Shown here piece by piece: positions 10,168-21,332 of a DNA stretch of 64,000 bases. The notes under the pieces are model-generated. The model worked only from the letters and a program-made list of their open reading frames with translations, ran no database searches and was not told where the DNA came from. The position numbers and the translations under genes are program-made. Source of the stretch: Ichthyophis bannanicus (lineage: Eukaryota > Chordata > Amphibia > Gymnophiona > Ichthyophiidae); NCBI GenBank assembly GCA_033557465.1, contig CM066033.1, positions 706,275,637 through 706,339,636 on the forward strand, read 5' to 3'. How positions within the stretch are numbered: position 1 is the stretch's first letter; every line of letters begins with the position of its first letter.

Positions 10168-12087
10168 TTGATGCTAGAGAACTTAGCCTTTCTGGCTTTA
10201 ACACAGCCAGAGCCTCTCACCATTCCAGGAAGGTTAGCTCATTTTGCTCCCAGATGGGAGCAAATCACATCAGAGCAGTGGACCCTCTCCATCATAAGAG
10301 AGGGCTACAAACTTCATTTCTCAGACCTTCCTCCCCACACCATGGTGAGACACTTCAATTCTCCCACATCTCTTCTCGACCTTTTAGGTCAGGAGATAAC
10401 TACCCTTCTTGCCCAAGGGGCAATAGAAGAAGTTCCTCTTCTTCAACAAGGGTCAGGGTTCTACTCCCCCTATTTTCTCATTCCAAAGAAGACAGGGGGA
10501 TACAGACCCATTCTAGATCTCAGAGAATTGAACAAATTTCTATGCAAGGAGAAGTTCAAGATGCTTTCTCTGGGCACTCTCCTTCCATACCTTCAAAGTC
10601 AGGATTGGCTTTGTTCTGTAGATCTCAAGGATGCGTACACACATGTTCTCATCCATCCATCTCACAGAAAATTCCTACGTTTTCTTTTCCAGGGAAAACA
10701 TTACCAATACATTCTCCTTCCTTTTGGTCTGGCCTCTGCTCCGAGAGTGTTCACCAAATGAATGGCAATAGTTGCTGCATTTCTACGCACTCTGGGAATA
10801 TTTGTCTTCCCATACCTGGACGACTGGCTCATCCGAGCTCCATCTCAATCAGAGGCCCAGATTTCCCTGGACCGCACAAGGCGCATTCTGCAGTATCTGG
10901 GACTGGTAGTAAACCTCCCAAAGTCCCAGCTCATCCCTACTCAGTCCCTGGAATTCATAGGGGCCTAGTTGGATACCATCACTGCAAGGGCCTACCTTCC
11001 TCAGGCCCGTTGCCAACGTCTAGTGCAGCTAGCCTCCCAGATTCAGTCAAGGAGCCACTTAACTGCCAGGGAGATGCTACAACTGCTAGGCCACGTAGCT
11101 TCCACAGTACATGTGGTACCCTATGCTCGCCTACACATGAGAGCAGCTCAATGGACTTTGTCCACCCAGTGGACTCAAGCTTCAGGAGCTCTCTCAGACC
11201 AAATAGCAACCTCCAAACGTCTCTTTTGGTCTCTCCAATGGTGGATGTCCACTCAAAATCTGTTGCTGGGGTCCCCCTTCCAACAGTTGTTGCCCCAAGC
11301 AACCCTCACAACAGATGCCTCTCAAACAGGTTGGGGAGCTCATCTACAAGACCTCTCCACCCAAGGCACTTGGTCCCCACAGGAGACCTCTCTTCATATC
11401 AACCACTTAGAGCTTCGAGCAGTGTTTCTTGCTCTCAAGGTCTTTCATACCCTCCTCAGCTACAAGACAGTCCTTATTCATACGGACAATCAGGTAGCCA
11501 TGTTTTACATAAACAAGCAAGGAGGAACTGGCTCTCTGTTGCTTTGCAACGAAGCTCTAAGATTATGGGCCTTCGCCAGAGAGCATCAAATCCATCTCCT
11601 GGCAGTATATCTCCCAGGAATCCAAAACTCTTGGGCAGACAGACTCAGTCGAGTTCTGCTTCCACACGAATGGTCCCTACACATGGATCAGGTACTCAGA
11701 ATCTTTCAAGAATGGGGAACCCCGGACATAGACCTCTTTGCAAGTCCGTGGAATGCCAAACTTCTCCGGTTCTGTTCCAGAATTCCGTGTCAGGGGGTTC
11801 AGGCCAAGGATGCCTTCCTCCTTCATTGGGGTCAGGGCTTCCTGTATGCCTTTCCACCCATTCCCTTGATTCCCAAGACTCTGTTCAAACTCCAGAGGGA
11901 TCAAGGATCTATGATCCTCATAGCTCCACGCTGGCCACGCCAAGTGTGGTGCCCTCTACTTCTGCATCTCTCCCAAGCCCCCTCCCTGGACTTGGGAGCT
12001 GCTCCAGACCTGTCTCAGGAGGAAGGGACTTTGTGGCACCCAAACCCCAAGTCCCTTCACCTCAGAGCTTGGTTACTGAAGGCCTAG
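10168..12087 (+). pseudogene. DIRS reverse transcriptase / RNase H / methyltransferase-like (copy C)
   Basis: The RT domain is clear: SVDLKDAYTHVLIHP, then LPFGLASAPRVFTK, then FVFPYLDDWLI with the catalytic YLDD at about 10812-10830. RNase H follows: LTTDASQTGWGAHL, LELRAVFLALK, IHTDNQVAMFYINKQGGTGS and LPGIQNSWADRLSR. The C-terminal part (DIDLFASPWNAKL, YAFPPIPLIPKTLFKLQ, ILIAPRWPRQVWCP) sits where DIRS elements are reported to carry a Dam-like methyltransferase. Two stop codons break the frame: TGA 10759-10761 where copies E and F have TGC, and TAG 10966-10968. Pol and recombinase overlap in different frames at the end. Confidence 0.88.
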
Positions 12088-13123
12088 ACCTTCAAGACTT
12101 GAATCTTTCTCAGCAGGTGAAGGATATCCTCCATGCTTCCAGGAAACCTTCTACCAGGCGTTCCTATGCTTTTAAGTGGAAAAGATTTTCCATTTGGTGT
12201 GCTGAAAAGGGTCTTGACCCTCTAGCACTACCTTTAACTTCTTTGTTAGACTATCTCCTGCATCTCTCCAATGAAGGACTTAAAACAAATTCAGTAAGAG
12301 TCCATTTGAGTGCTATTGCAGCATCCCTTAAGCCCATCAATGGACAACCTATCTCCTCTCCTCTTATTTCAAGATTCATGAGAGGCCTAACTTTTTAACT
12401 AAACCTCCCATTAGGCCTCCTCCGGTGGCATGGGACTTAAATTTGGTTCTTGGTCAGCTTATGAAGCCACTTTTTGAACCCTTAGCTACTACCTCCTTGA
12501 AATTTCTTTCCTGGAAGGTTATTTTCCTCATTGCAGTCACTTCTGCTCGCCGCATCAGTGAACTGCAGGCCTTAGTGGCTAATCCGCCTTATACAAGGTT
12601 CCATCATGACAAGGTAGTCCTTAGGACAAATCCACACTTTATGCCTAAAGTGGTCTCACCTTTTCATCTTAATCAGGAGGTATATCTACCTGTCTTTTTT
12701 CCAGCTCCTCATGCATCCACTGCAGAGAGGAATCTTCATACTCTGGATTGTAAAAGAGCTCTTGCTTTTTACTTACATAGGACACAGCAACATAGAAAGT
12801 CTTCCCAGCTTTTTGTTGCTTTTGATCCTTCTCACTTAGGACTTCCAGTCTGTAAGAGAAGACTGTCCAATTGGATTGCTCATTGTATTTCTTTCGCCTA
12901 CCAGAGTAAGAACCTTTCTCTGGAGAGCCATGTCACAGCTCATAATGTGAGGGCCATGGCCACCTCTATGGCTCATCTAAATTCTGTATCCATCGACCAG
13001 ATCTGTCGAGCAACCATCTGGGCCTCTGTTCATACCTTCACAGCCCATTACTGCTTGGACAAGGATTCCCGCCGGGATGCCTTGTTTGGTCAGGCTGTCC
13101 TCAGACACCTGTTCCATTCTTAA
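12061..13123 (+). pseudogene. DIRS tyrosine recombinase (copy C)
   Basis: The N-terminal core-binding part (VKDILHASRKPSTRRSYAFK, RFSIWCAEKG, LLDYLLHLSNEGLKTNSVRV) is followed by the catalytic part: TSARRISELQAL with the first Arg, HNVRAMATSMAH with His-x-x-Arg, and HYCLDKDSRRD with the likely nucleophilic Tyr. A frameshift near 12398, in FMRGLTF, splits the gene; the second frame runs 12425-13123. Tyrosine recombinases insert DIRS circles without target duplication, which fits the clean junctions seen here. The N-terminus is uncertain because the frame overlaps pol. Confidence 0.85.
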
Positions 13124-13229
13124 ACAACTCCTGCCCTCCTTCCCTGGATGGATGCCTGAGATCCATAGGAGGACGCAGACCCCTTTCAGGGTCTCATATC
13201 CTTGGGGATCTCCCAGGCATCTCCGCTAG

Positions 13230-13593
13230 GGAGTCCCCATATGTGAAGACTCATTCCTGCTTGTTCCTGGAGATAGCACAGTTACCTGTAACAGGTGATC
13301 TCTGGGAACAGCAGGAATAATTCTTCACAACCCACCCACCTCCCCTAGGAGTTGTATCTCTTTTCTATCTTTCCTTTCCTTTCTCTCTCTATTGTCTCAG
13401 CTTTAAACTCGAACTGAGGAGAGTTGGTTAGGAAAGGCGGGAAGGCAGCACGCAGGCGCTGTGGGATGCTCCCAAAAGCTTTCCTTTTTGGGGAGCGTTC
13501 CCGCGCAGGCTCCGTCGGTACCGACGTACCCATATGTGAAGACTTATTCCTGCTGTTCCCAGAGATCACCTGTTACAGGTAAGTAACTGTGCT
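13230..13593. repeat. Right-end inverted repeats of DIRS C
   Basis: TTCCTGCTTGTTCCTGGAGATAGC at about 13253-13277 is the reverse complement of the element's left tip. The block that follows is repeated inverted at 13540-13593, and about 13420-13545 complements the left end 7975-8125. The GTCGGTACCGAC palindrome lies at 13514-13525. This is the structure expected of a DIRS complementary region. Confidence 0.8.
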
Positions 13594-13857
13594 TTATTCG
13601 CATGTTCATGGCACGTACAGTAGACTAGATATGGTATGGGTAAGTGGAAAGTGGATCTCAAGGACGAGAGAGGCGATGCAAGGGGGAATCACATGGTTAG
13701 ACCATGCCCCAGTCACTGTGGTATTCGAGTTAGGGGAGGAAGAAGAGGGGATTACGTTTTGGAAACTAAATGATTATTGGAGGAAGACAGGCATGTGTAA
13801 ACAATTAGAGAGGCAATACAAGAGTTTTTGCACTTTAATGACACAGGGGAGGTAAGA
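13594..13857 (+). pseudogene. LINE endonuclease, C-terminal fragment
   Basis: The translation contains TWLDHAPVTVVFEL, corresponding to the S/L-D-H-x-P-V motif near the active site of L1-type endonucleases, followed by FWKLNDYWRKTG, matching the WRLN segment after that domain. The earlier part of the domain is missing or out of frame. The linker to the RT (13858-14380) contains several frames with stops. Confidence 0.6.
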
Positions 13858-14377
13858 TTGAAAATAGTGTGGTATGGGTTAAAGGCAGTGATCAGAGGGA
13901 AGTTTATTAGCTTGGCAGCCCGAGTCAAGCGTGAAAAAGAGACAGTAGAGACAGAGTTAAGGCGGAGAATAAGAGAGTCGGAGAAGCAGCACCAGAGGGA
14001 TTAGGAACCAGAGGTGATTACCGACCTATTACAAGCTAGGGCAGATTTAAGTAAACTGCAAGCACAGGAAATAGTGCATAAGTTGAATGTGTTGAAGCAA
14101 GGGTATTTCGCAGGGGGAAATAAGGCAGGGAAAATCTTGGCAAGCAGGTTGAAAGCACAACGGCAAGTAGTGTATATTGATGGTATCAGGGATAGTAAGG
14201 GGAGGATGGTACATGGTACAAAGGAAATAAGTCAAATATTCCAAGAATACTATACTGTAGAAAATTGTATAAAAGGGAGGTACAAAAGGATGAAGAAGAG
14301 ATTAGAGAATTTTTACAAGAATGCAGCTTGAACCAGATAGAGCCAGAAGAAAGAGAAAGGATAGGAGGAGACTTAAG

Positions 14378-15857
14378 GAGGGGGAAGTGAAAGAGGCAAT
14401 TAAATCTCTTAAAATAGGGAAATCCCCAGGATTGGATGGATTTACAGCAAAGTTTTACAAAACAATGGAGGAGCAGGTTACCCCAGTGTTAACACAGGTT
14501 TTTAATACAATTCTGTAAGGAGAAGGGATCCCCATGACTATATAACAGTGTTGCTGAAACCAGGAAAGGATAAAGGGGGTATGTGGTTTGTATAGGCCCA
14601 TATCTTTAATCAACTTAGATGCCAAAATACTAGCTAAAGTATTGTCAAACCGTATCCAGGACATCATACCAAAAATAATACATAGGGACCAAACAGGCTT
14701 CGTAAAGGGGAGGCAAGGGAGTGATAACATAAGGAAAGTGCTTTATATAGGATGGCACCTTCAGAGCACAGGAAAGCAGGCGGTGCTTGTTACAGTGGAT
14801 GCAGAGAAAGCGTTTGATAGGGTAGAATGGCAATATATGTTTCTGGTGCTGGAGCGAATGGGGTTTGGGGATAGATTTATAACATGGATTCGTACATTAT
14901 ATGCGCAGCCTAGTATGAGGATAAGGATAAATGGAGGATACTCGGATAAAATTACACTAGAGCGGGGCACCAGGCAGGGGTGCCCACTCTCGCCACTTCT
15001 GTTTGCCCTGACACTGGAGCTCTTGGCAGAATGGATAAAGAGGGAAGACGACATTAAAAGGAGTGTGAGTTGCAGGCAGGGAGGAAAAAATTGTGCTGTT
15101 TGCAGATGATGTAATATTTACTTTGAGCCAACCCCTAACCACCTTCCCGCTATTGATGCGTATAATAAAAGAGTTTAGTAGTATTGCAGGATACAAAATG
15201 AATCAGAGTAAGACTGACATGCTGGGGTTTAATCTAGAGGGGGGTTTGGAGGCAAGGTTAAATTCACATTTTGGTTTTAAATGGGTGAACTAGCACTTTC
15301 GATAATTGGGGAGACCTATAGAACAGATCAAGTCATGGAACTATTAAGCAGTGACAGAAAACATCAGGAGAGATCTTTCCAAATGGGGGAGGGGGGGTTA
15401 GGGCTGTCGTGGACGGGCCGTATTGCAGTGGTAAAGATGAATGTCTTATCCCGGCTGCTCTTTTTGTTTGCAGCTTTGCCCTGTCAAGTGACCAAGAAAG
15501 AGCTGGGGAGGATGCAGAACAAAATTCAGCAATTTATATGGGAAGGAAACCCCCCGAAGGTGGCAAAAAACACTATGTTTCGGTTGAGGACAGAGGGAGG
15601 TCTGGGGGGTACCATATTTGACAAGATGCTATGAAGCGGCACAATTGAGGGCACTCAGCATGGAGGGAGGAGGCGGATACCTTAAGTTGGATACAGATGG
15701 AGGCGGGGGAGAGGAGGATAGGGAGGCACGGATATGGAATCCTGGGGGGTGGAGGGACAACGAGAGGGACAAGGAGAGGGGACGCAATGCATTTACAGAT
15801 CTGGCATTCCAAGTGTGGAAGAAATGGAGGGGGCATTTACCGAAGGGGAAGATATAG
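14378..15857 (+). pseudogene. L1/Tx1-clade reverse transcriptase fragment
   Basis: From VKEAIKSLKIGKSPGLDGF, the frames continue through YRPISLINLDAKILAKVLSN, HRDQTGFVKGRQGSDN, VTVDAEKAFDRVEW, GTRQGCPLSPLLFAL and an FADDV box (15089-15103) reached after a frameshift. These are the ordered RT blocks of an L1/Tx1 LINE. Frames shift near 14518, 15060, 15281 and 15634. In life the enzyme would reverse transcribe LINE RNA at a nicked target. The last part is interrupted by LTR-A at 15858. Confidence 0.8.
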
Positions 15858-17194
15858 TGTCACCAGCAGTGGCTGGACTGAGGCGTAGGCAGCCAGTCAC
15901 ACTGCTGGGCCTGACCTTTCTTTATGAAAAGGAGTAGTTGAGACTGAGTGGTCAGGTTTTAAGAAGGATTTTATTCCCCTCCCGGGGTTTGGATTTTCAA
16001 AAACAGTACAAAAACACAAGAACTCAAAATACAGCCATGCTTCTGGCAAACTGAAGGTGAAAACAAGACACAGCTTCTCGCTCGAACAAAAACAGGAATA
16101 GTAATAAACAGAATCCAACTGAAAATGCTGACAGTCTCTTCTGTGCTCATTCAGCTCTCTACAAGGCACTCTTGTCTTTAGCTAGCGCAGAGAACTTAGA
16201 TCAGCCATTAACAAAGAGCAATCCATGTCCTTAATACAGGGATTTAAGCTACTTGGTTCTGTAATCATTGGTTCTTCAACCACATTATTTTCTCTGGGGC
16301 AGAAAGTTTGAAACCTCCTCAAATCAGTCTCTGAACTCTCATCACAGCCCTCTTCACAATAAGGCAGGTAGTTATCAGACAGCTTGTAAAAGCAGGACGG
16401 AGAAACAGCTCTGTTTAAACCTGCTTTCTCTTTGTAGCTTTTCAATCTCCTACCTCTTGTGCCTGGCATTAGCTCATAACACTGTCCTGTTCTGGTCCTG
16501 ACAGACTTTTCTCTTGGAAGTCTTCTGCAGGGTTTTAGAGACATACATTCATCCTCATCACTCATACAAATATCTTCAACCGAATTACTTTCCCTCTCAC
16601 AGGTTGTAAGTATTTCAAGCAGCTCTGCTTTTCAAGTATATATGGCTTCTTACCAGCTGCCTCACGTTCCTTCCACTGAGCTCTGTGCCTGGGAAAATCA
16701 CACTGCGTCAGAGGTGAGTGTTTCCTGTAAGCAACCTCCCTTGTTGAAGGTAACTGTGTTTCCCTTTGAAAATTCCTCCTTAGCTTTCTGCTCCAAGGCT
16801 CAGGTAAATCAAAGTCAGTATAGGAGTATTCTGAACCTCCGTCTGAGACCTGCAAGTTTCCTCTTACTTGCCAAGCTTCTGCAGCTTCCTGTTCCTCGTG
16901 AACTTCCTGCTCTCCGAGATCTCCCTGATCTCTCTGGTCTCTCTGGTCTAACTCTGTTTGCTTTGGACGTTTTTTATACAGGTTTAGGGGCATTTTTTTG
17001 CCCATGTAAAAACTGTTTTCCTGATTAACTGGGGAGTGTTTGCTAGCTAGGCGTGCCTTCAGACCTCGTGTCTCAGCCTGTTTTGGTTGCCTATGGTAAC
17101 TGGGAAGCTTTTGATCTCCCTGCCTGTCAGAACCTGAGCTAAACCCAGCAGATTTCTGTGTTTTAAAGGCACAGGGCAGATCTTCCGTGTCACA
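15858..17194 (-). mobile_element. LTR-A, solo-LTR-like element with coding frame
   Basis: The element is flanked by an exact 4-bp duplication ATAG (15854-15857, 17195-17198). Read on the minus strand it begins TGTGACACGG and ends GGTGACA, giving the TG...CA termini of an LTR. AATAAA on the minus strand lies at 15970-15975, near the 3' end. A long coding frame starts with the first base. No internal retroviral region or second LTR is adjacent. It inserted at the tip of a CR1 piece inside the LINE. At 1337 bp it is the shortest of four family members. Confidence 0.8.
16182..17194 (-). pseudogene. LTR-A coding frame, frameshifted
   Basis: On the minus strand the frame is open from the element's first codon (TGT at 17194): CDTEDLPCAFKTQK and on, with no Met until FYMGKKMPLN. 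It is Gln/Glu/Arg/Lys-rich, with a DQRDQRDQGDLGEQE stretch. It stops at 16562 and continues in another frame from 16565 (MSDEDECMS) to 16182, so one frameshift is needed. It ends with a DMDCSLL segment, the degraded form of the M(D/E)CS-x-C tail of the other three copies. No enzyme motif, signal peptide or membrane segment is seen. Function unknown. Confidence 0.7.
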
Positions 17195-17445
17195 ATAGAA
17201 ACATAGAAAAATGACGATAGAAAAAGACCACATGACCTATCTAGTCTATCCTTCCATATCAACAACTGCAACAGTCCCATTTTTTCCTTTAGAGATCCTG
17301 TGTGTTTGTCCCATGCTTTTTTGAATTCAGATACTCTCCTCATCTCTACCACCTCCACTGGGAGACTATGCCACGGATCCATCACTCTTTCCATAAAGAA
17401 ATATTTCCGCATATCACTCCTGAATCTATCCCCTTTCACCCTCGA
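17195..17445 (-). mobile_element. CR1 LINE 3' fragment
   Basis: On the minus strand this matches the end of the CR1 open frame and tail seen at 58690-58988 and 45342-45487: GDRFRSDMRKYFFMERVMDP, WHSLPVEVVEMRRVSEFKKA and the terminal TTCTATGTTTCTAT. It is a short 5'-truncated CR1 insertion in the L1/Tx1-like LINE, later hit by LTR-A at its 3' tip. Confidence 0.8.
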
Positions 17446-17640
17446 GGTATACATATATAAAGGCGGCAGGTGATTTTGGTTTGGGGAAAGACTTAAGGAT
17501 ATTTGAAAGGTGGGCGGATAAAGGGTTAGTAAGGTTAGGGCAAATGATAGGGAAAGGGGGGGGGGATTAGAACATTTGAGGAGTTACAATAGGATTATCA
17601 ATTAGAGCAGAAGGACCATTATGCATATGTGCAGTTATGG

Positions 17641-18066
17641 TATTTTTTGCAGAATAAAGACAAAGTCAAACCTGACCATGAAGCCGACTCAGTTCGAGGA
17701 GTTGATGGGGCAACAAAATACACAGAAAGGGGTGATATTCACACTATATAAATTGCCCGCCATAAAGGGGCGGGAGAGGTGAAAGGAAGGAGGAGGTGGG
17801 AAAGAGAAATACCAGGACCATGGGATGATAGGATATATAAATTAACCAGGGGGACCCCAATGCTAGAGAATAGCCTAAAGATGAGGTTGGGAATGTATTG
17901 GACACCGGTACGGCTTAAAGCTATATATCCGAACATGTCCAACCAGTGCTGGAAAAAGTGCAGGGCAAGGGGGGACCTGATGTATATGTTATGGCAGTGC
18001 CCAAAGGTGCAGAGGTACTGGGGGAAAGTAAAAGGTTACACGGGGAAATCAGGGGATACAGATTAA
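17641..18066 (+). pseudogene. LINE ORF2 C-terminal fragment
   Basis: The translation NQCWKKCRARGDLMYMLWQC then PKVQRYWGKV matches the C-terminal Cys-rich segment of L1/Tx1 ORF2 (C-x3-C-x7-HMLW-x-C-P type spacing). It is preceded by PMLENSLKMRLGMYWTPVRL, the usual lead-in. It is the continuation of the RT frame cut at 15857, with the insertions between them. Confidence 0.7.
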
Positions 18067-18212
18067 GTTCACCCCAGCAATGGCAGTGTTAAATGAGGGG
18101 CAGGAGGTAGGGGAGAGGGACCTGGCAACATTTGTGGGCTGCGTGATAATTACAGCTAGAATGAGCCTTTTATGATGGTGGAAGAAAGAGGAAGTACCAC
18201 CTATCCAGGAAA

Positions 18213-18263
18213 TGGTGGTGGTGGTGGTGGTGGTGGTGGTGGTGGGGGGGGGGGGTGGGGGTT
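18213..18263. repeat. (GGT)n / poly-G microsatellite
   Basis: Eleven or so GGT units run into a G tract. The poly-glycine or poly-histidine translations on the two strands are not genes. It sits in the 3' untranslated region of the L1/Tx1-like LINE. Confidence 0.95.
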
Positions 18264-18683
18264 GGAATGGATATGGGTTCTATGTGTGGTGGAAGCACAT
18301 AGAAGGCATAAGGTAAACAAACACAGAAGGGTGTGGCACTGGTATGAAGCATGGAGGGTGGGAGGAGTGTGAAAAGTTTGGGAAGAAGAAGATTAGGCAG
18401 AGGGAAATAACCAATGTTTTATGAATGGTTCATGGGAGAACTGAGGATTTGGAGAAGAAAGACAGTAGGATTAGCAGGGGGGAGGGGAGGCTGGGAAGGG
18501 GATGGGGAAGAGGTAAGCAGCATATAATGCAACAGACTTGATTGCTGTAAGAGAGCGTTGAAATGTAAAATGGTTTTGGAAGTTATGCTTTGGGTACTGT
18601 TACTGTTACTATGAATGTATGGAACATAGAGAGCATTGTAATTGAAGGTTGGAAAATCAATAAAATATAGATTTTAAAAAAAA

Positions 18684-19354
18684 TGTCAGTGCCAGCGAGA
18701 AGCAAACAGTGCTCCCCTTGCAAAAGTAGAAGACAGAGCTCAGTAGCTGGCTCTTTCTTTCTCTGCTGTAATGCCTCCCCCAGGAAACAGCGTGCATACC
18801 CCACATTGCCTCCCACACAATCTGTAGAGAGGACCAGGGGGGCCAGAGGGGGCCAGGAGTAGAATCCAGAGCTTGGTCCTCTGGGGGGGGGGGGGGGTAG
18901 GGAGGAGTAGGAGCCATGTGGCCCAGGTGGAAATTCTGAAGGCTATGGGGCCACCCTTTGAGTACCCAGGGAAGGGGGCATGACCTGAGAGCTCCTCAGT
19001 GCTATTCACTCTGAATGTATCAAACATATGTTTAAAGCATAGAGAGCAGTAGGAGGACTTGGCCCATGAGTTATCCCACCTTAAAGAAGTCTGCAGTAAT
19101 GGGAACAGGGAATTTTCTAGGTCTACTGGGTACCCCCATAGCCCAAGCCAGGACTTGCTGTGGGAAGACTTTGGCCAAGGTGGCAACACTGAGTAACAAC
19201 AAGTTGCCGAGGACTGGGAGGTAGAAGAGGAATTCATGGCGAGCCTTTTCAAGGAGGGAGTGCTGGTAGCTCTGATTTACCACGTTATTTAGACACTTAT
19301 GGCAAGGTCACATTGTTTACTGTGATTGTTACATTGTTCTCTTTATAGTTATAT
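18684..19354. other. Unassigned segment
   Basis: Between the LINE poly(A) and the LTR-B target site I see no recognisable gene. A minus-strand frame (18740-19252) is Ser/Pro/Leu-rich, contains a poly-proline run made by a G tract at 18886-18898, and matches nothing I know. It may be old repeat or unique host DNA. Confidence 0.5.
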
Positions 19355-19358
19355 GTTT

Positions 19359-20419
19359 TGTGACAATGTCAGCTATACTGAACAGATGGAGATAGAGGAA
19401 AATGGGGACTATACCTTTAAGACTGAGGAAAGGCAGGGTTTCCATAGAGCTCAAACTGTAAACCAACCAGAGAAGCACGCTGTAGCAGAGGTTGAGCCCC
19501 GCCCAAACCTTAACGTGGGGGCAGGTTTAAACCCAGATAGCAAGTACACGTGCACAGAACAGGGCATGGTGGCTAGAAAGCACCTTTTTAAACCTGCGTC
19601 ACAGAAGTCAAAGGGGCAGGAAGTGAGCAGAGGAAAGAGCAGAGTGGAAGCAACCAGAGTTGGAGAAGAAGGAAGCAGCAGATACAGCTACCGAGAAGGC
19701 AGAGATTCCAAACCAAAGCACAGAGTTCAGTCTGTAGCTGGAGTTACTGCTGAAGCCGAGAGTCCAGAGCCAGGAGGTTCAGAGAACGCTGAAAGTCAGC
19801 GTGGACAGAAGGCTCAGCAAGAGCAGGAAACTCAGGGCTGGAATCCTATTCAGAGGAAGCACTGAAGCCAGAGGGTTTAAAAGTGAAAACTGCTTTTAAG
19901 AAACCCAGAGAAGGAAAAGCTGGAAAGTTTTATTCCACCAGGCAACTTAACTCTAGTAGCAAAGAAAGCAATTCCTTTGTGGAAGGTGTGGCTGACTCAG
20001 AGCCCAGCAAGAGGTTTGCAGAAGACGTTGCTAATGAGCTAAGGAGAAGTGCAGGGCAGAATGCTTCAGGACCTTTGAATGCCAGAAGATGGGTGAAAGC
20101 AATTCCTAATGCTGATATTCTGAAGACAGACAAAAGCAGAGATAGAGACTTGAACGTGATTAAGAAGCTAAAGCAACTGTTTCCAGATAGTGGAAGTTTT
20201 CCAGAGAGCATAGCTAATCATTGGTTAGGAGAGCAGCATGTAAGGGAGTTTCTGAATACCCTTTCAAACAATAAGCTGAACTCTTCCGTTAGAAGCCCAA
20301 GTGGGGAGAAAGGACTTGCAGGGGAAGAAGATATGCAAGTAGATTCTCCTTCGCCTGAAGCTGTGTGTGACAGTATTCCCATGGATTGCTCTTTCTGTAA
20401 ATCTGTTTACCCGGGATAG
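19359..20419 (+). pseudogene. LTR-B coding frame, frameshifted
   Basis: The frame is open from the first codon TGT (CDNVSYTEQMEIEENGDYTF) to 19865; the matching sequence continues in another frame to the stop at 20417-20419. The shift is near 19845-19880. The product would be about 350 residues, hydrophilic, rich in Ser, Glu, Lys, Arg and Gln. The C-terminal quarter is the best conserved: a helical LKQLFPD segment, a REFLNTLSNNKL segment, then EEDMQVDSP and IPMDCSFC. The same ending occurs in LTR-C and LTR-D. No known domain is recognised. Confidence 0.7.
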
Positions 20420-20583
20420 GAGAAAGACAAAAACCCCATTGAAAGCAAAGAATATTTCTGAAAGCCTAAACGTGATTTAGAAGAGTTTTGAATGAAGACA
20501 AGAGATAAATGCCCATTGTAAATAAGAACAATAGCTGTGATTCTTTACTACTGGAAAAGGCCTATGAACAGCTATTGTCACTG

Positions 20584-20590
20584 TATAAAG
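20584..20590 (+). promoter_or_regulatory. TATA box of LTR-B
   Basis: TATAAAG lies 165 bp after the coding frame's stop and 125 bp before the AATAAA signal, the spacing expected of an LTR promoter driving transcription from R. Confidence 0.5.
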
Positions 20591-20708
20591 AGCTTTTGCC
20601 AAGTTCTGATATTCCAGATAACCTTTATGCTCCTGTATTATTTTCTTTTGGAGAAATTATCCTTGCTGTTTGTGTATATGAACTTTAATGCGTGAAGGGG
20701 AGCCCAAA

Positions 20709-20714
20709 AATAAA
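20709..20714 (+). terminator. Polyadenylation signal of LTR-B
   Basis: AATAAA about 180 bp before the element's 3' edge. Equivalent signals lie at 41557-41562 in LTR-D and, on the minus strand, at 34073-34078 in LTR-C and 15970-15975 in LTR-A. Confidence 0.6.
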
Positions 20715-21332
20715 ATATTCTGTTTTTGCCTTAAACAAAACCGTGTGGTGACAACTACTTTGTCTGCAAGTAATACAGAGAAACTACAGCTCCCAGAATT
20801 CCTTGAGGGAGGGAGAACCCAGTGACTCTATACTTAAGGGCAAACAAGGCCACCCCTCCTGCTTACAGCCTTGGCCAGCAGGGGGAGTGTGACAGTTTTC
20901 TATAATTGTTATAAAGTTCTTTGTATAATTCTAATTCACCAGGAAAAAGCAGGAAGTCAGTCCTCACATATGGGTGACGTCGGCACCGATGGAACCCACG
21001 CAGAGCATTTCCCCAGCTTTCAAAAAAAGCCTTTGGGAATGCCACCACGCATACGTGGTCCACTTCCAGCCCAAGAGTGCCATCTTAGTCAGTCTTCCTT
21101 TTTCCGCAGAGCCCTTTGGATGTGCGTTTCGTCCCCAGAAAAAGGTTTTTCTCCTTTCCAAACAGTTTATGATCTACTGGCCCTTGTCGATCCTCTTCCC
21201 ACCTCCCGAGCACCTCTGCTTCGGCCCTCGTCTCAGGGTTTTTGCCTTTTTTCTGTTTTTACTGTGCTTTGTGCCCTTTTTAACCACTGGCTGCCTCAAG
21301 GGTCTTCGATCTCGCAGGGGTCCTTTTTGCCC

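Larger units (their letters stand above)
7965..13593 (+). mobile_element. DIRS copy C, complete but mutated
   Basis: It runs from ATCTCCAGGAACAAGCAGG to GTAACTGTGCT and carries gag, RT/RNase H (with a methyltransferase-like tail) and tyrosine recombinase in DIRS order. It starts on the base after copy A ends, so the two lie head to tail on the same strand. Gag has one frameshift, pol two nonsense codons and the recombinase one frameshift, so it is recently dead. 5629 bp is in the normal DIRS range. The left end contains the 12-bp palindrome GTCGGTACCGAC (8007-8018) and the right end the same one (13514-13525). Confidence 0.92.
13594..18683 (+). mobile_element. L1/Tx1-clade LINE, 5'-truncated and decayed
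   Basis: It carries the C-terminal part of an apurinic endonuclease, an RT with the DAEKAFDRVEW and GTRQGCPLSPLLFAL blocks of the L1/Tx1 clade, a Cys-rich C-terminal segment and a final AATAAAATATAG with poly(A) at 18674-18683. Many stops and frameshifts are present. Two later insertions split it: a CR1 piece (17195-17445, minus) and LTR-A (15858-17194, minus). The left edge abuts DIRS C directly. Confidence 0.8.
19359..20894 (+). mobile_element. LTR-B, solo-LTR-like element with coding frame
   Basis: The boundaries are TGTGACAATG and GGAGTGTGACA, with the 4-bp duplication GTTT at 19355-19358 and 20895-20898. The order inside is coding frame (19359-20419), TATA box (20584-20590), AATAAA (20709-20714) and a U5-like tail with ACTACAGCTCCCAGAATTCC, matching ACTACATTACCCAGCATTAC in LTR-D. 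That is a normal U3-R-U5 order. It is 1536 bp long with no second LTR or internal genes next to it. Confidence 0.82.

Noticed and set aside
10254..12060. A very long plus-strand frame out of phase with DIRS C pol
   Set aside because: It is Ser/Pro/His-rich and is the shadow of the pol frame; only its last part (from about 12061) is real recombinase. The same holds for 30435-31500 in copy E.
18170..18372. Poly-glycine (plus) and poly-histidine (minus) frames
   Set aside because: Produced by the GGT microsatellite in a LINE 3' region.
18740..19252. Minus-strand 170-residue frame
   Set aside because: Low-complexity Pro/Ser/Leu composition, G-tract derived poly-proline, no family resemblance, no flanking splice sites.
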